Part shown: positions 38,042 to 46,035 of the stretch, one piece after another
Numbering within the stretch: position 1 is the stretch's first letter
Layout: each line of letters opens with the position of its first letter
NCBI RefSeq assembly: GCF_009498035.1
Contig: NZ_CP034550.1
Location: 1,054,001-1,118,000, forward strand
Source: Saccharothrix syringae
GTDB lineage: Bacteria > Actinomycetota > Actinomycetes > Mycobacteriales > Pseudonocardiaceae
Reading direction: 5' to 3'
DNA length: 64,000 bases
Notes under the pieces: generated by a model
What the model saw: the letters and a program-made list of their open reading frames with translations, nothing else
Told to the model about the DNA's origin: nothing
The model's database searches: none
Translations under genes and position numbers: made by a program

Positions 38042-39229
38042 ATGGCAGTACGACGCACCGGCTTGATTCGTGCCCGGAAAGCTGCCGGCTTCACACAGGA
38101 ATCGTTCGCGGAGGTCATGCACGTTGACCGCTCGACCGTGGCGCGATGGGAAACAGGCGTGCGCGAGCCACTGCCGTACCAACGCCCGAAGCTCGCCCGC
38201 CTCCTCAAACTCACGATGGATGAACTGGACGAGCTGCTACACGCAGAGCGGTCGAATGTTGCGCCGACGCAACCCGTCAGTCCATCCCCAAGCGCACTGC
38301 CCGCGCCACGAGTGGTTCACGCCGGGTTGCTCACGCAGTACGAAACGCTGACCGACACTTACCGCCAGATCGACTACCAGGCGGGCTCCGGCGCGGTCTA
38401 CCAAGAAGCCGTCGCGCAACTCAATCGCCTGCTCGACATGGCCGACAACGTGCCGTCACCCCTATACCAACGGTTCGCCCTGGCACTCGGCGACGCCGCC
38501 CAACTCGCGGCTTGGCTGGCGATCGACCACCAGGACTACGGCGCGGCCCGGCGATACGCCTCACTGGCCCTGTCCAGCGCCCAGGAAGGCGAAGACCCCG
38601 GCTTGCACGCCTACGTGCTGGGGATCATGAGCTACATCCACCTGCACGCAGGCCGTGGACCCGACGCCGTCAGGCTTCTCCTGGCTGCGCTGCACCTGGC
38701 CACCAATCCCCGCTTCGCAGTGAGCGCAGCCGTCCACTCCTGGTTGTCGGAAGCCATCGGCGAGGCATACGCCCTGTCCGGTGACCACCAGGCCGGAGCA
38801 CGAGCCTTGGCCGAGGCGGAACGACTCTTCGACCGCGTCAACCCGACCGAGGTGCCAACCTGGCTCGCCTTCTACAACGGCACCGAACACATCATGCGGC
38901 TCAAGGGACGCTGCCTTGTGCGACTCGGAGACGGACCAGCCGCCGTCACAGCCTTGGAAGAAGCCGCCGAAGCGCTGCCTGCGCACTACGTCCGCGAACG
39001 GTCGGGAACGCTCATCGACCTAGCGACGGCCCAACTCATGTCCGCCCGCGGCGATGAACCACGATCGGCTGAACCGGAGGCCGCTGCCGCGGCGGCCAGT
39101 GAAGCGTGGGAGTTGGCCGTTCAGACCGGCTCCGGCCGTAACCAGCGTCGCGTCCGCGAGCTGCTGCCGCGGTTCGAGCCGTACCGGCGACTCGCCGCCG
39201 TGCGACCCCTGCTGGAGATGGCCCCGTAG
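38042..39229 (+). CDS. XRE-family HTH/TPR regulator
   Basis: 395 residues from ATG 38042 after GGAGG. HTH at 13-60 (FTQESFAEVMHVDRSTVARW), then a Pro/Ser linker and a helical TPR-like domain that contains the typical LGDAAQLAAWLAIDHQDYGAARRY type repeat. Such regulators resemble peptide- or ligand-binding RRNPP-like proteins but are common orphan regulators in actinobacteria. A 295-base gap upstream should hold its promoter. Confidence 0.82.
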   Translation: MAVRRTGLIRARKAAGFTQESFAEVMHVDRSTVARWETGVREPLPYQRPKLARLLKLTMDELDELLHAERSNVAPTQPVSPSPSALPAPRVVHAGLLTQYETLTDTYRQIDYQAGSGAVYQEAVAQLNRLLDMADNVPSPLYQRFALALGDAAQLAAWLAIDHQDYGAARRYASLALSSAQEGEDPGLHAYVLGIMSYIHLHAGRGPDAVRLLLAALHLATNPRFAVSAAVHSWLSEAIGEAYALSGDHQAGARALAEAERLFDRVNPTEVPTWLAFYNGTEHIMRLKGRCLVRLGDGPAAVTALEEAAEALPAHYVRERSGTLIDLATAQLMSARGDEPRSAEPEAAAAAASEAWELAVQTGSGRNQRRVRELLPRFEPYRRLAAVRPLLEMAP

Positions 39230-39279
39230 CATCGACACGTGCCGACGGGTAAGGGAAACCGCACCGGACGTAGCGGGGG

Positions 39280-40152
39280 ATGAGCCCGAAGAACTGGTTG
39301 CTCCTCGGGACGCTGTCCTTCCTCTGGGGCGCCGCGTACCTCGTGATCGCCGTGGCTCTGCGCGGGTTTCCGCCCGTGGTCGTGGTGTTCGGACGGGTGT
39401 TCCTGGCGGCGCTGTTCCTCACGCCTCTTGCCATGCACAGGGCCGTCCTCAAACCGCTTCTGGCGCATCCCTGGCAGGTACTGATCACCGTCTTGGTGCA
39501 GTCCACCGCGCCGCTGCTCCTGCTGACCTACGGCCAGCAGTGGTTGTCCGCCAGCTTGACAGGAGTGCTCCTCGGTGCGCAACCGCTGTTCGTAGCGGCC
39601 TTGGCCACCTGGTTCGCGCCTGATGAGAAGCCCGAGGGCACCAGAGGCATTGCCGGACTCCTGCTGGGCTTTGCCGGGGTGGCATTGCTGTTCGGCGTCG
39701 ACATCTGCGGCAGTGCTGACCTCGTGCTCGGTGGCGTGCTGGTCACCGCAGCCGCCTTGTGTTACGCCATCGGCTCCATTCTGATCCACCGCAACCTCGG
39801 ATTCGCCCAACCACTTGGAGTGGCGACGGCGGCCATGCTGGTGAGCAGCGCGGTGACCGCACCTCCGGCGGCACTGTCATTCCCTGACCGGTTGCCCGCG
39901 CTGCCGAGCAGTGTGGCACTGGTAGCACTCGGCGTCATCTTCACCGCACTGACGCTAACCCTCTTCTACGGTCTGATCGCCCGAGCAGGACCAAGCAGGG
40001 CGACTCTCGCGTTCTACCTGTCGCCAGGCGTGGCAGTAATGCTCGGTTGGCTGTTCCTCGATGAGCAGGTTCGATGGTCGACGGCGATTGCACTCGGAGC
40101 GATCATCGCGGGATCGATGCTTGCGGCAAGTAAGACTGAAGTGAACGGCTGA
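39280..40152 (+). CDS. EamA/DMT-family transporter
   Basis: 290 residues, ATG start. Ten hydrophobic segments in two EamA halves (about 1-140 and 150-290). Each half ends with an acidic or Pro-containing helix: LFVAALATWFAPDEKPEG in the first and LSPGVAVMLGWLFLDEQVRW in the second. It exports or imports small metabolites; substrate unknown. It follows the XRE-TPR gene by 50 bp. Confidence 0.9.
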   Translation: MSPKNWLLLGTLSFLWGAAYLVIAVALRGFPPVVVVFGRVFLAALFLTPLAMHRAVLKPLLAHPWQVLITVLVQSTAPLLLLTYGQQWLSASLTGVLLGAQPLFVAALATWFAPDEKPEGTRGIAGLLLGFAGVALLFGVDICGSADLVLGGVLVTAAALCYAIGSILIHRNLGFAQPLGVATAAMLVSSAVTAPPAALSFPDRLPALPSSVALVALGVIFTALTLTLFYGLIARAGPSRATLAFYLSPGVAVMLGWLFLDEQVRWSTAIALGAIIAGSMLAASKTEVNG

Positions 40153-40480
40153 CAAGGTGAAGTGCCGACACCATCCAAGGCTACTCTGCGCACAGTGTTG
40201 CTGGCCGTGTGCCTGAAGTATCACGCTTGGCTTCACTGCCTGGCTGAGACTCACTTTGAAACCTAGCTGTGCCGGTTGGTTGCCGCTAAATTTCCGCTTC
40301 TTGACCTGGTCGTGGTGTGGGTCCAACGACAGACTTCGGTCGTAGCTACGAAACGTGCGGATGCCGCGCCTATTACAGTCAGTGCCCGATCATCGGCCTC
40401 TTGTCGTCCTGACCGTCGTGCACGGGTCGGGAAGGTCCCGGTCCAACCCACTGAAGTGGGTGAGCCGAGGGAGGTCGTTG
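40153..40480. other. Intergenic region without a supported gene
   Basis: 328 bases. A frame spanning 40276-40641 exists but lacks a family match and normal codon bias. No tRNA or terminator was seen; the promoter of the small basic protein gene probably lies here. Confidence 0.35.
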
Positions 40481-40636
40481 ATGGTTCGCAGGAAGGACGG
40501 CATGGGCAAGCGTCGCAGGCGGCGCGGTCGACGACTCGACTGGAGAGGTCGCTCCAACCGGGTTGTCGCCGGGTTCCGCATCCTGGGCCTCGTCGGGTGG
40601 CTGATTCGGCTGATCGGCGACGAATGGCTGAGGTGA
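40481..40636 (+). CDS. Small basic peptide gene
   Basis: 51 residues from ATG 40481 with GGGAGG six bases upstream. The first half is very basic (KRRRRRGRRLDWRGRSNR), the second hydrophobic (FRILGLVGWLIRLIGDEW). It could be a membrane-bound or nucleic-acid-binding peptide. No family known. A perfect palindrome follows its stop codon. Confidence 0.5.
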   Translation: MVRRKDGMGKRRRRRGRRLDWRGRSNRVVAGFRILGLVGWLIRLIGDEWLR

Positions 40637-40640
40637 TCTA

Positions 40641-40674
40641 GTCGGATGGCGCACCTCGAGGTGCGCCATCCGAC
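40641..40674. repeat. Perfect 34-bp palindrome, possible terminator
   Basis: GTCGGATGGCGCACCTC (40641-40657) is followed by its exact complement with no loop base, centre CTCGAG. It starts four bases after the small gene's stop codon. Extrusion leaves a 4-base loop. A T-run is absent (TTCGTC), so it is either a weak terminator or a protein-binding or recombination site. Confidence 0.7.
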
Positions 40675-40811
40675 TTCGTCCAGTGGATGGTTCGCCGAGT
40701 TCGTGACGGCTCATGCTGGGCTGATCGGGTTGATGTCTCACTGTTCGAAGCTCACCCGCTGCCCTTTGCCAGTACAACCGGCCGTGAACTGCACGGAGTG
40801 GGGAGGCTCGG

Positions 40812-41117
40812 GTGGCGTTCGAGGTTGTGTCGCGTGAGCTGCGTGAGCACGCGGCTCAGGTGCAGGGGCAAGGGGACGTATTGGCGCAGGCGTTGGACGC
40901 GGCGCGGCAGGTGTCGATGCCGTCCGATGCCTACGGGCTGCTGTGCCAGCCGTTCACGATGCTGCTCGATCCGCTGGAGAAGTGGGGTGTGGACGCGCTG
41001 TCCCAGGCGGCGGAGGCGCTGGACTCGATGGCGGAGTCGCTGAAGGCGACCGCCGAGGTCTACGAGCAGGCCGAGGGTGACAACGCGGACCGCTTCGGCG
41101 TGGTAGGGCCGCGGTGA
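40812..41117 (+). CDS. EspC-like type VII secretion substrate
   Basis: 101 residues. Two helices with RELREHAAQVQGQGDVLAQALDAA patterns, then SDAYGLLCQPF at the turn and a long acidic C-terminal helix. This agrees with EspC/DUF2580-type ESX proteins. It overlaps the toxin gene by 4 bp (GTGA), so the two are translated together and the EspC-like protein is likely the export partner of the toxin. Confidence 0.78.
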   Translation: MAFEVVSRELREHAAQVQGQGDVLAQALDAARQVSMPSDAYGLLCQPFTMLLDPLEKWGVDALSQAAEALDSMAESLKATAEVYEQAEGDNADRFGVVGPR

Positions 41118-42391
41118 ACAACCCGTTCATCGCGAAACCGGAGGACGACACCACCGCGATCACCGGTATCGGGCTGTTGGAGGCTGGGCAGGCCGCGCTG
41201 GATGGGATCAACAACGGGGACTGGGTCGAGGCGGGCCTGGGGGTTGTCGGCGTCGGGCTTGAGGCGCTCGGCGTCTACATGGACCCGCTCGGCACGCTGG
41301 CCTCCTACGGGGTCGGGTGGTTGATCGAGCACGTCCAGCCGTTGCAGGACATGTTGGACAAGTTGGCCGGGACGCCGCCTGCCATTCGTGCCTATGCCCA
41401 GACTTGGCAGAACATCAGTGATGGTGTCGAGCGGGGTGCCGGGGAGTTGGAGACCGCGTCCCGTGAGCGCACAGCCGGGTGGCTCGGTGCCGCTGGCGAC
41501 GCTTACCGAGCGCGTGCGGCGGAAGTAGTCGATGCGCTGCGCGGTGCGTCGCGGGTGTGCAGTGGCGTCGGTGCTGTCGTCACCGTCATGGGCGAGGTCG
41601 TGGCCGCGGTGCGGGAGTTCGTGCGCGACCTGATCGCCGACGCGGTGGGCAGGCTGGTCGTGTGGGGGCTGGAACTGCTGGTGACCGGCGGTGCGGCGGC
41701 GCCACTGGTGGCGCAGCAGGCCACCAGCCTGGTTGCCAAGTACGCCGCCAAGATCGCCGATGTCCTGCGCAAACTGCTCAAGACCATCTCCAACGTCTCC
41801 AAGCGGCTCGACGGGCTGGCCGAGGTGCTGTGCCTGGTGTGGCGCAAGCTCAAGGAACTGGCCGACAAGCTGCGCCGCAGGGATTCCGATCCCCAGCGCA
41901 AGGATCCGCGCGAGGCGGAGCGGCAGCGCAGGGAGCAGGAGAAGCAGGAACTTATCGCTGAAGCCCAGGAGAACGGCGTCAAGATCTCGCCGGAGAAGGT
42001 CGTCGAGATCGGCAGGGACCCCAATGGGAAGATCGTCTTCTTGGAAGAGGGAGGTACCAACCCCCGCACCAACAAGGAGTCCGGGCTCGCGCACGTGATG
42101 AAGCACCGGGAGGAGTTCGTCGCGGCTGGCATACCCGAGGGCGAGATCGCCGAGGTGGTGCACCGCGCCGCCACCGAGGGCAAGTACACCGGCTACTACC
42201 AGGGCAAGCCACCTGGACGGCCGATCTTCGAGGTTCAGTACGGTGGGCAGACGCACTACGTCACGGTCCAGATCGGTGACAACGGTTTCATCGTCGGTGC
42301 CAACATGCGCAGCGCGGACACGCCCTTCAAGGGTGCGCAACGCGATCCGCGTGCGGATGCGGACTCGAACTACCGAGGTTGGGGAGAATGA
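41114..42391 (+). CDS. Polymorphic toxin, T7SS-type
   Basis: 425 residues, GTG start in the GTGA overlap. Residues 70-165 form a WXG100/LXG-like helical region with AGWLGAAGDAYRAR. Residues 165-265 are hydrophobic helices, followed by a charged linker (DSDPQRKDPREAERQRREQ). The last 110 residues are a separate domain with GLAHVMKHREEF, then HRAATEGKYTGYY, and GFIVGANMRS. This could be a BECR-fold RNase-like toxin, but the exact family is not known to me. The next gene is the likely antidote. Confidence 0.72.
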   Translation: MNNPFIAKPEDDTTAITGIGLLEAGQAALDGINNGDWVEAGLGVVGVGLEALGVYMDPLGTLASYGVGWLIEHVQPLQDMLDKLAGTPPAIRAYAQTWQNISDGVERGAGELETASRERTAGWLGAAGDAYRARAAEVVDALRGASRVCSGVGAVVTVMGEVVAAVREFVRDLIADAVGRLVVWGLELLVTGGAAAPLVAQQATSLVAKYAAKIADVLRKLLKTISNVSKRLDGLAEVLCLVWRKLKELADKLRRRDSDPQRKDPREAERQRREQEKQELIAEAQENGVKISPEKVVEIGRDPNGKIVFLEEGGTNPRTNKESGLAHVMKHREEFVAAGIPEGEIAEVVHRAATEGKYTGYYQGKPPGRPIFEVQYGGQTHYVTVQIGDNGFIVGANMRSADTPFKGAQRDPRADADSNYRGWGE

Positions 42392-42726
42392 GCAGGCTGG
42401 TTTCGATCCGCGTGGCGCCCGAGTGGGGTGCCTTCCCGTTCTGGGTCCGCGTCCCCGGTGAAGTGATCCCCGACAACTGCTCGGCTGAGCGACTGGTGTC
42501 CGAGTACGGGGCGCCTGAGGACCTGGCGGCCGCCATCGACGCCTGGGACGACGAGTTTCAGGCCGTCTACGACCGCAGCGATCCCGAGAGTTCTGGGTTC
42601 CCTGACGAGGCGACCACTGCGGCGTGGCACGAGCGTGGCGAGCGGTTGACCGAGCGACTCGCTGCCGCCCTGAGGGTGCGAACGGAATTTCACACCGCGA
42701 GAGGTGAACGAGTGTTCGATGCTTGA
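42388..42726 (+). CDS. Probable cognate immunity protein
   Basis: 112 residues, ATG in the ATGA overlap with the toxin, GGGGAG upstream. Starts SRLVSIRVAPEWGAFPFWVR and is acidic (many Asp/Glu), as antidotes for basic toxin domains often are. No known family. The assignment rests on position and charge. Confidence 0.65.
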   Translation: MSRLVSIRVAPEWGAFPFWVRVPGEVIPDNCSAERLVSEYGAPEDLAAAIDAWDDEFQAVYDRSDPESSGFPDEATTAAWHERGERLTERLAAALRVRTEFHTARGERVFDA

Positions 42727-42943
42727 AATCGGTTGTTGCTCTTGATTCACGCTGGTGTGGTGGAGCAGATCTGGAGCAGGCGGCGGAGTCGAACGATATG
42801 CGACCGCATCGAACGGCGGTGAACGGCACCGGCTGACGTGCTGGTTCTCTGTTTGTGCTGTTCACAGTACTTGCTAGGCCACGCCTGCTCGACTGGAACT
42901 CGGAGAGCGACAGGAAGACCGTCTCCGCCCTCCGGCCACCCTC

Positions 42944-43492
42944 ATGGACTACCGCCAACTCAGTCCACTACTGGCCACGCCGAACCGCGACGCCGGACCA
43001 ATCAACCTGAACCGCCTGCGCCTCGAAGTCGAAGCGGTCTTCAACGCCTACCAGGCATCCAAGTACCGCTTCGTCGCCAGCCGAGTTCCGCTCCTGCTCG
43101 CGGATGCCGTCCAGGCGATGCGGATTCACGGCACCAAGCCCAGCGTCTCGTGGCCTCGGCTACCAGGCGCGACGTCCCTGCTCACCAAACTCGGAGAAGC
43201 GGACCTCGCCTGGATCGCTGTGGAACGCGGCCTCGCCGCAGTCCAGCAGACAGGCGCCCCCGTCATTCTCGGCTCACTGTTCCGCTCAGTCGTACACGCC
43301 CTGCTCTCCACCGGCCGCTACGCACCAGCCGTGCAGTCCACCGAAGCGGCAGCCGGAGTTCTCCACCTGGAACTGCCCCACATTAACCGCACCATGCTCT
43401 CGATCAGGAGTTCGAGTTCACGGCAGCAGGCCAGCGGCTACGACACTGTGCGGACCGCGGCCACGAGCTGTGCCAAGTCGACCTCCAACTGA
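42944..43492 (+). pseudogene. Truncated XRE-TPR regulator remnant
   Basis: 182 residues. RLRLEVEAVFNAYQASKYRF, then TLLTKLGE-like and DLAWIAVERGLAAVQQ, LGSLFRSVVHALLSTGRY match the TPR part of actinobacterial XRE-TPR regulators. The HTH is missing, and after about residue 145 the sequence turns into Ser/Ala-rich noise that overlaps the opposite-strand defence gene. It looks like a gene cut by insertion of the neighbouring locus. Confidence 0.6.
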
Positions 43493-46035
43493 TCAGCGAG
43501 CTGGCCCACCTGAGGTGGAGCGGCGTCCAGCGGGTGCTGACTCACCGCAGGTGGGAGCTCTTCCGGGTTGCCGAGCAGCGACAGCGGGGTGCCGAGTGGC
43601 GAGAGCCGGTAGACGCGCCACCTGGGCGCGGTGGACTCGGCGAAGAAGAGCGTGGCGCCGTCGCGGAGAACCAGAGCGGCCCGGCTGGCGTTGCGGGCGA
43701 GGACGGCGGACTGCTTCCCCGCCACGGTCGCCGCCTGGGCAGCGGTGCGTCGCGGGTTGCGGAATTCGCCGTCCACCACCCAGACGCCGTCCATCAGCTG
43801 TGCGGGCAACCCGGCCTGCGCGAAGGCCGCCCGGAGTTCGGCTCGGGGATCGTCGACGACTGCTTCGGCGAGGTCGATGATCTTGTCCACCTCCGATTCG
43901 GACACCACTCTGGCGTGTGCCTGGGCGGCGCGGTGGAGGTAGTCCACCGCGAGTCGGCGGTCGGCGAACGCCACTGACTCGCGTGCGGCCTCCCAGGCGG
44001 CTTTGGCGATGATGTCGTGTTCACCTCCGCCGTGCGGCGAGGCGTCCTGGAAGAGCAGGGCGAGGCATACCGCCGTCAACGAGCACTGGTAGGAGATGAT
44101 CCGTCCAGGGAGCGCATCCGTCTCGTCATCATCAGGCAGCAGGGCGTGAACGAGGTCCCGGACCTCCGTCCGCCAGCTCTCCTCCGTGCCCCACACGCCT
44201 GCGGCGAGGAGGTCCAGGTAGAGGAGGACGACGGTCATCCGCAGTTCCAGCGGTGGACGGGCGGGACGGGACACCGCTTTGACCCACCGCGTCGCCCAGG
44301 TCCGCAGCTTGCGGTGTTCGGACGGCGGGATGGTCCGGTGCTCCGAGTCGGGCTCGATCTCGGTGTCCACGACGTCCTCGTCCTCGTCATCGGCGAGTTC
44401 GGCGTCGTCCGGGTCCGCTCCGACCGTCCATCTCGTGACCGTGCCGTCGGGCAGCCGCGGAGAGGAGGGGAAGACGAGGCCCGTCAGTGAAGGACCGAGC
44501 ATCCCCTCCACGTGGTGCAGCCACGCACCCCAGCGGTCTTCGGAGGAGGCGACTTCGACTGCGGACGGTTGCGTTCGCAGGGCGGAGGCGCCGGTGGGCG
44601 GCCGCTGCGACACCTGGCTGAGCAGGCGCAGGAGATCGGCGTTGAAGCGGGCGGCCAGCGCCGGATCGGTGATGGTCTTGTCCAGCTCGTAGTCACGGAC
44701 GAGACGGGGCCGGTCCTGTTCGTCCTCGCGCGGCAGACAGCGCACGGGGTCCGTGAGGTACACCGCGGAGGACACGACGCGCTCACCCGAGACATCCACC
44801 CATGCGCGCACAGCGCCGCCGAGCTGTTCCGGCGCCGGGAACCGCAGGGTCGCCGAAGCCTCCCCGGTGGGGCGCCAGACGTGAAACGCCGTCCAAGTCC
44901 CTGGGGTTCCGTCAGGGGAGGACTCGATGGTGATCGGCTCGCGGGCGGTGGTCGTCAGCTCCACGACCAGGTCCTGCTCTTGGCGTCGCGCCCCCAGCAG
45001 GACCAGCGTGACCGCGCGTCGAGGTTGTGTTGCTAATGCGTGCGCCTGGCTGGGCGGGATCGTGGTCGCTGCGGTGCCCTCCGGCAGCAGGCTGTCGGGG
45101 ACGGGCGCGAGAGCGACCAGTTCGCAGTTGCCGCCTGCGGCGGTGGTGCTCAGCATCGCGGCCGCTGTGCAGTTCGCGCTGCCCACCAACGCCGTGGTGA
45201 CCCCGTCGGCAACCCACTCCACGAGCTTGCCGTGATAGGTGCGGCTTTCGTCCAGCAACCGGAAGCAGGCCGTCGGCATGGTCGCCGCGACCCCTGCCAG
45301 GGCAGCGGCGTCGTACTGCGACAAGGTCGGTTGCAGGGCCACGTCCAGTGCGGCAGGGGAGAACCGGTCGACCAGCGCCCGCAGGGCCGCGCCACGCGGG
45401 TCGAAGAACGGCGAGCTGACCCGCAGCGCGTCCACGGGCCCTGGCGACAGCCGGCTGAGGATCGGCTGTCGCAGGTTGCCGAAGATCCGCAGGTCCGGAA
45501 GCGAGTCGTCAATCTGGTCGGGGGCCACGTAGCCGCCCACGCGGACGACCGCGTCCGCGATCCACGTGGGCATCGCGACCACCTCGGGCAGATCGACCAA
45601 CCAGGCGGCGAGGTCGCGTTGCGCGGTCGGCCCCCGCCGCGTTGACGTGCGCAGCACCAGCCAGAGCTCCTGGTTGTGCCCCCACCCGGACCACGTGGGG
45701 TTGCCCGAGCCGATCGCTGCCCACACGTCGTCATCGCCCACCAGGACGACGAGCTTGGGGTGGAACGCCCCGGCGCACGCCGCGTGGCCGTGCTGGTAGG
45801 TCCTGCCCGCGTACCGGACGTCGACTGGTTCGTGCACGGCCTGCCCCGCGCCCCCGAGGACGGTGATGCGAGCGCCCAGGGCACGCGCCGTGGGAACGCA
45901 GTGGCGTTCCAGGAAGACCAGGTCGTGCGTGAAGCCGGTGATGAGGACTTCGCGCAAGCGAGCCCCGTCCGACCGGTCACGCCATTCGCGCAGCAGGGTC
46001 AAGGGGGAGTGGAACTCGTGATCCGCCCGGCTCAT
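43438..46035 (-). CDS. Large two-HKD phospholipase-D-type protein, possible DrmC analogue
   Basis: 865 residues. Two HKD half-sites: H92-x-K94 with G109-S110-x-N112 (FHPKLVVLVG, IGSGNPTWS) and H268-x-K270 with G285-S286-x-N288 (YHGKLVEWV, VGSANCTAA). PLD-fold enzymes cut phosphodiesters, and DISARM's DrmC is one, though that is smaller (usually 300-450 residues). The C-terminal 500 residues are helical and of unknown type. Start ATG 46035 overlaps the partner gene's stop codon (ATGA). Either a nuclease of the neighbouring defence locus or of an independent module. Confidence 0.75.
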   Translation of the reverse strand: MSRADHEFHSPLTLLREWRDRSDGARLREVLITGFTHDLVFLERHCVPTARALGARITVLGGAGQAVHEPVDVRYAGRTYQHGHAACAGAFHPKLVVLVGDDDVWAAIGSGNPTWSGWGHNQELWLVLRTSTRRGPTAQRDLAAWLVDLPEVVAMPTWIADAVVRVGGYVAPDQIDDSLPDLRIFGNLRQPILSRLSPGPVDALRVSSPFFDPRGAALRALVDRFSPAALDVALQPTLSQYDAAALAGVAATMPTACFRLLDESRTYHGKLVEWVADGVTTALVGSANCTAAAMLSTTAAGGNCELVALAPVPDSLLPEGTAATTIPPSQAHALATQPRRAVTLVLLGARRQEQDLVVELTTTAREPITIESSPDGTPGTWTAFHVWRPTGEASATLRFPAPEQLGGAVRAWVDVSGERVVSSAVYLTDPVRCLPREDEQDRPRLVRDYELDKTITDPALAARFNADLLRLLSQVSQRPPTGASALRTQPSAVEVASSEDRWGAWLHHVEGMLGPSLTGLVFPSSPRLPDGTVTRWTVGADPDDAELADDEDEDVVDTEIEPDSEHRTIPPSEHRKLRTWATRWVKAVSRPARPPLELRMTVVLLYLDLLAAGVWGTEESWRTEVRDLVHALLPDDDETDALPGRIISYQCSLTAVCLALLFQDASPHGGGEHDIIAKAAWEAARESVAFADRRLAVDYLHRAAQAHARVVSESEVDKIIDLAEAVVDDPRAELRAAFAQAGLPAQLMDGVWVVDGEFRNPRRTAAQAATVAGKQSAVLARNASRAALVLRDGATLFFAESTAPRWRVYRLSPLGTPLSLLGNPEELPPAVSQHPLDAAPPQVGQLADQLEVDLAQLVAAVRTVS

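Noticed and set aside
42760..42775. Possible attR, since ATCTGGAGCAGG also occurs near 23180 after tRNA-Ala
   Set aside because: Only 12 matching bases, not part of the tRNA, and flanks differ; too weak for an attachment site.
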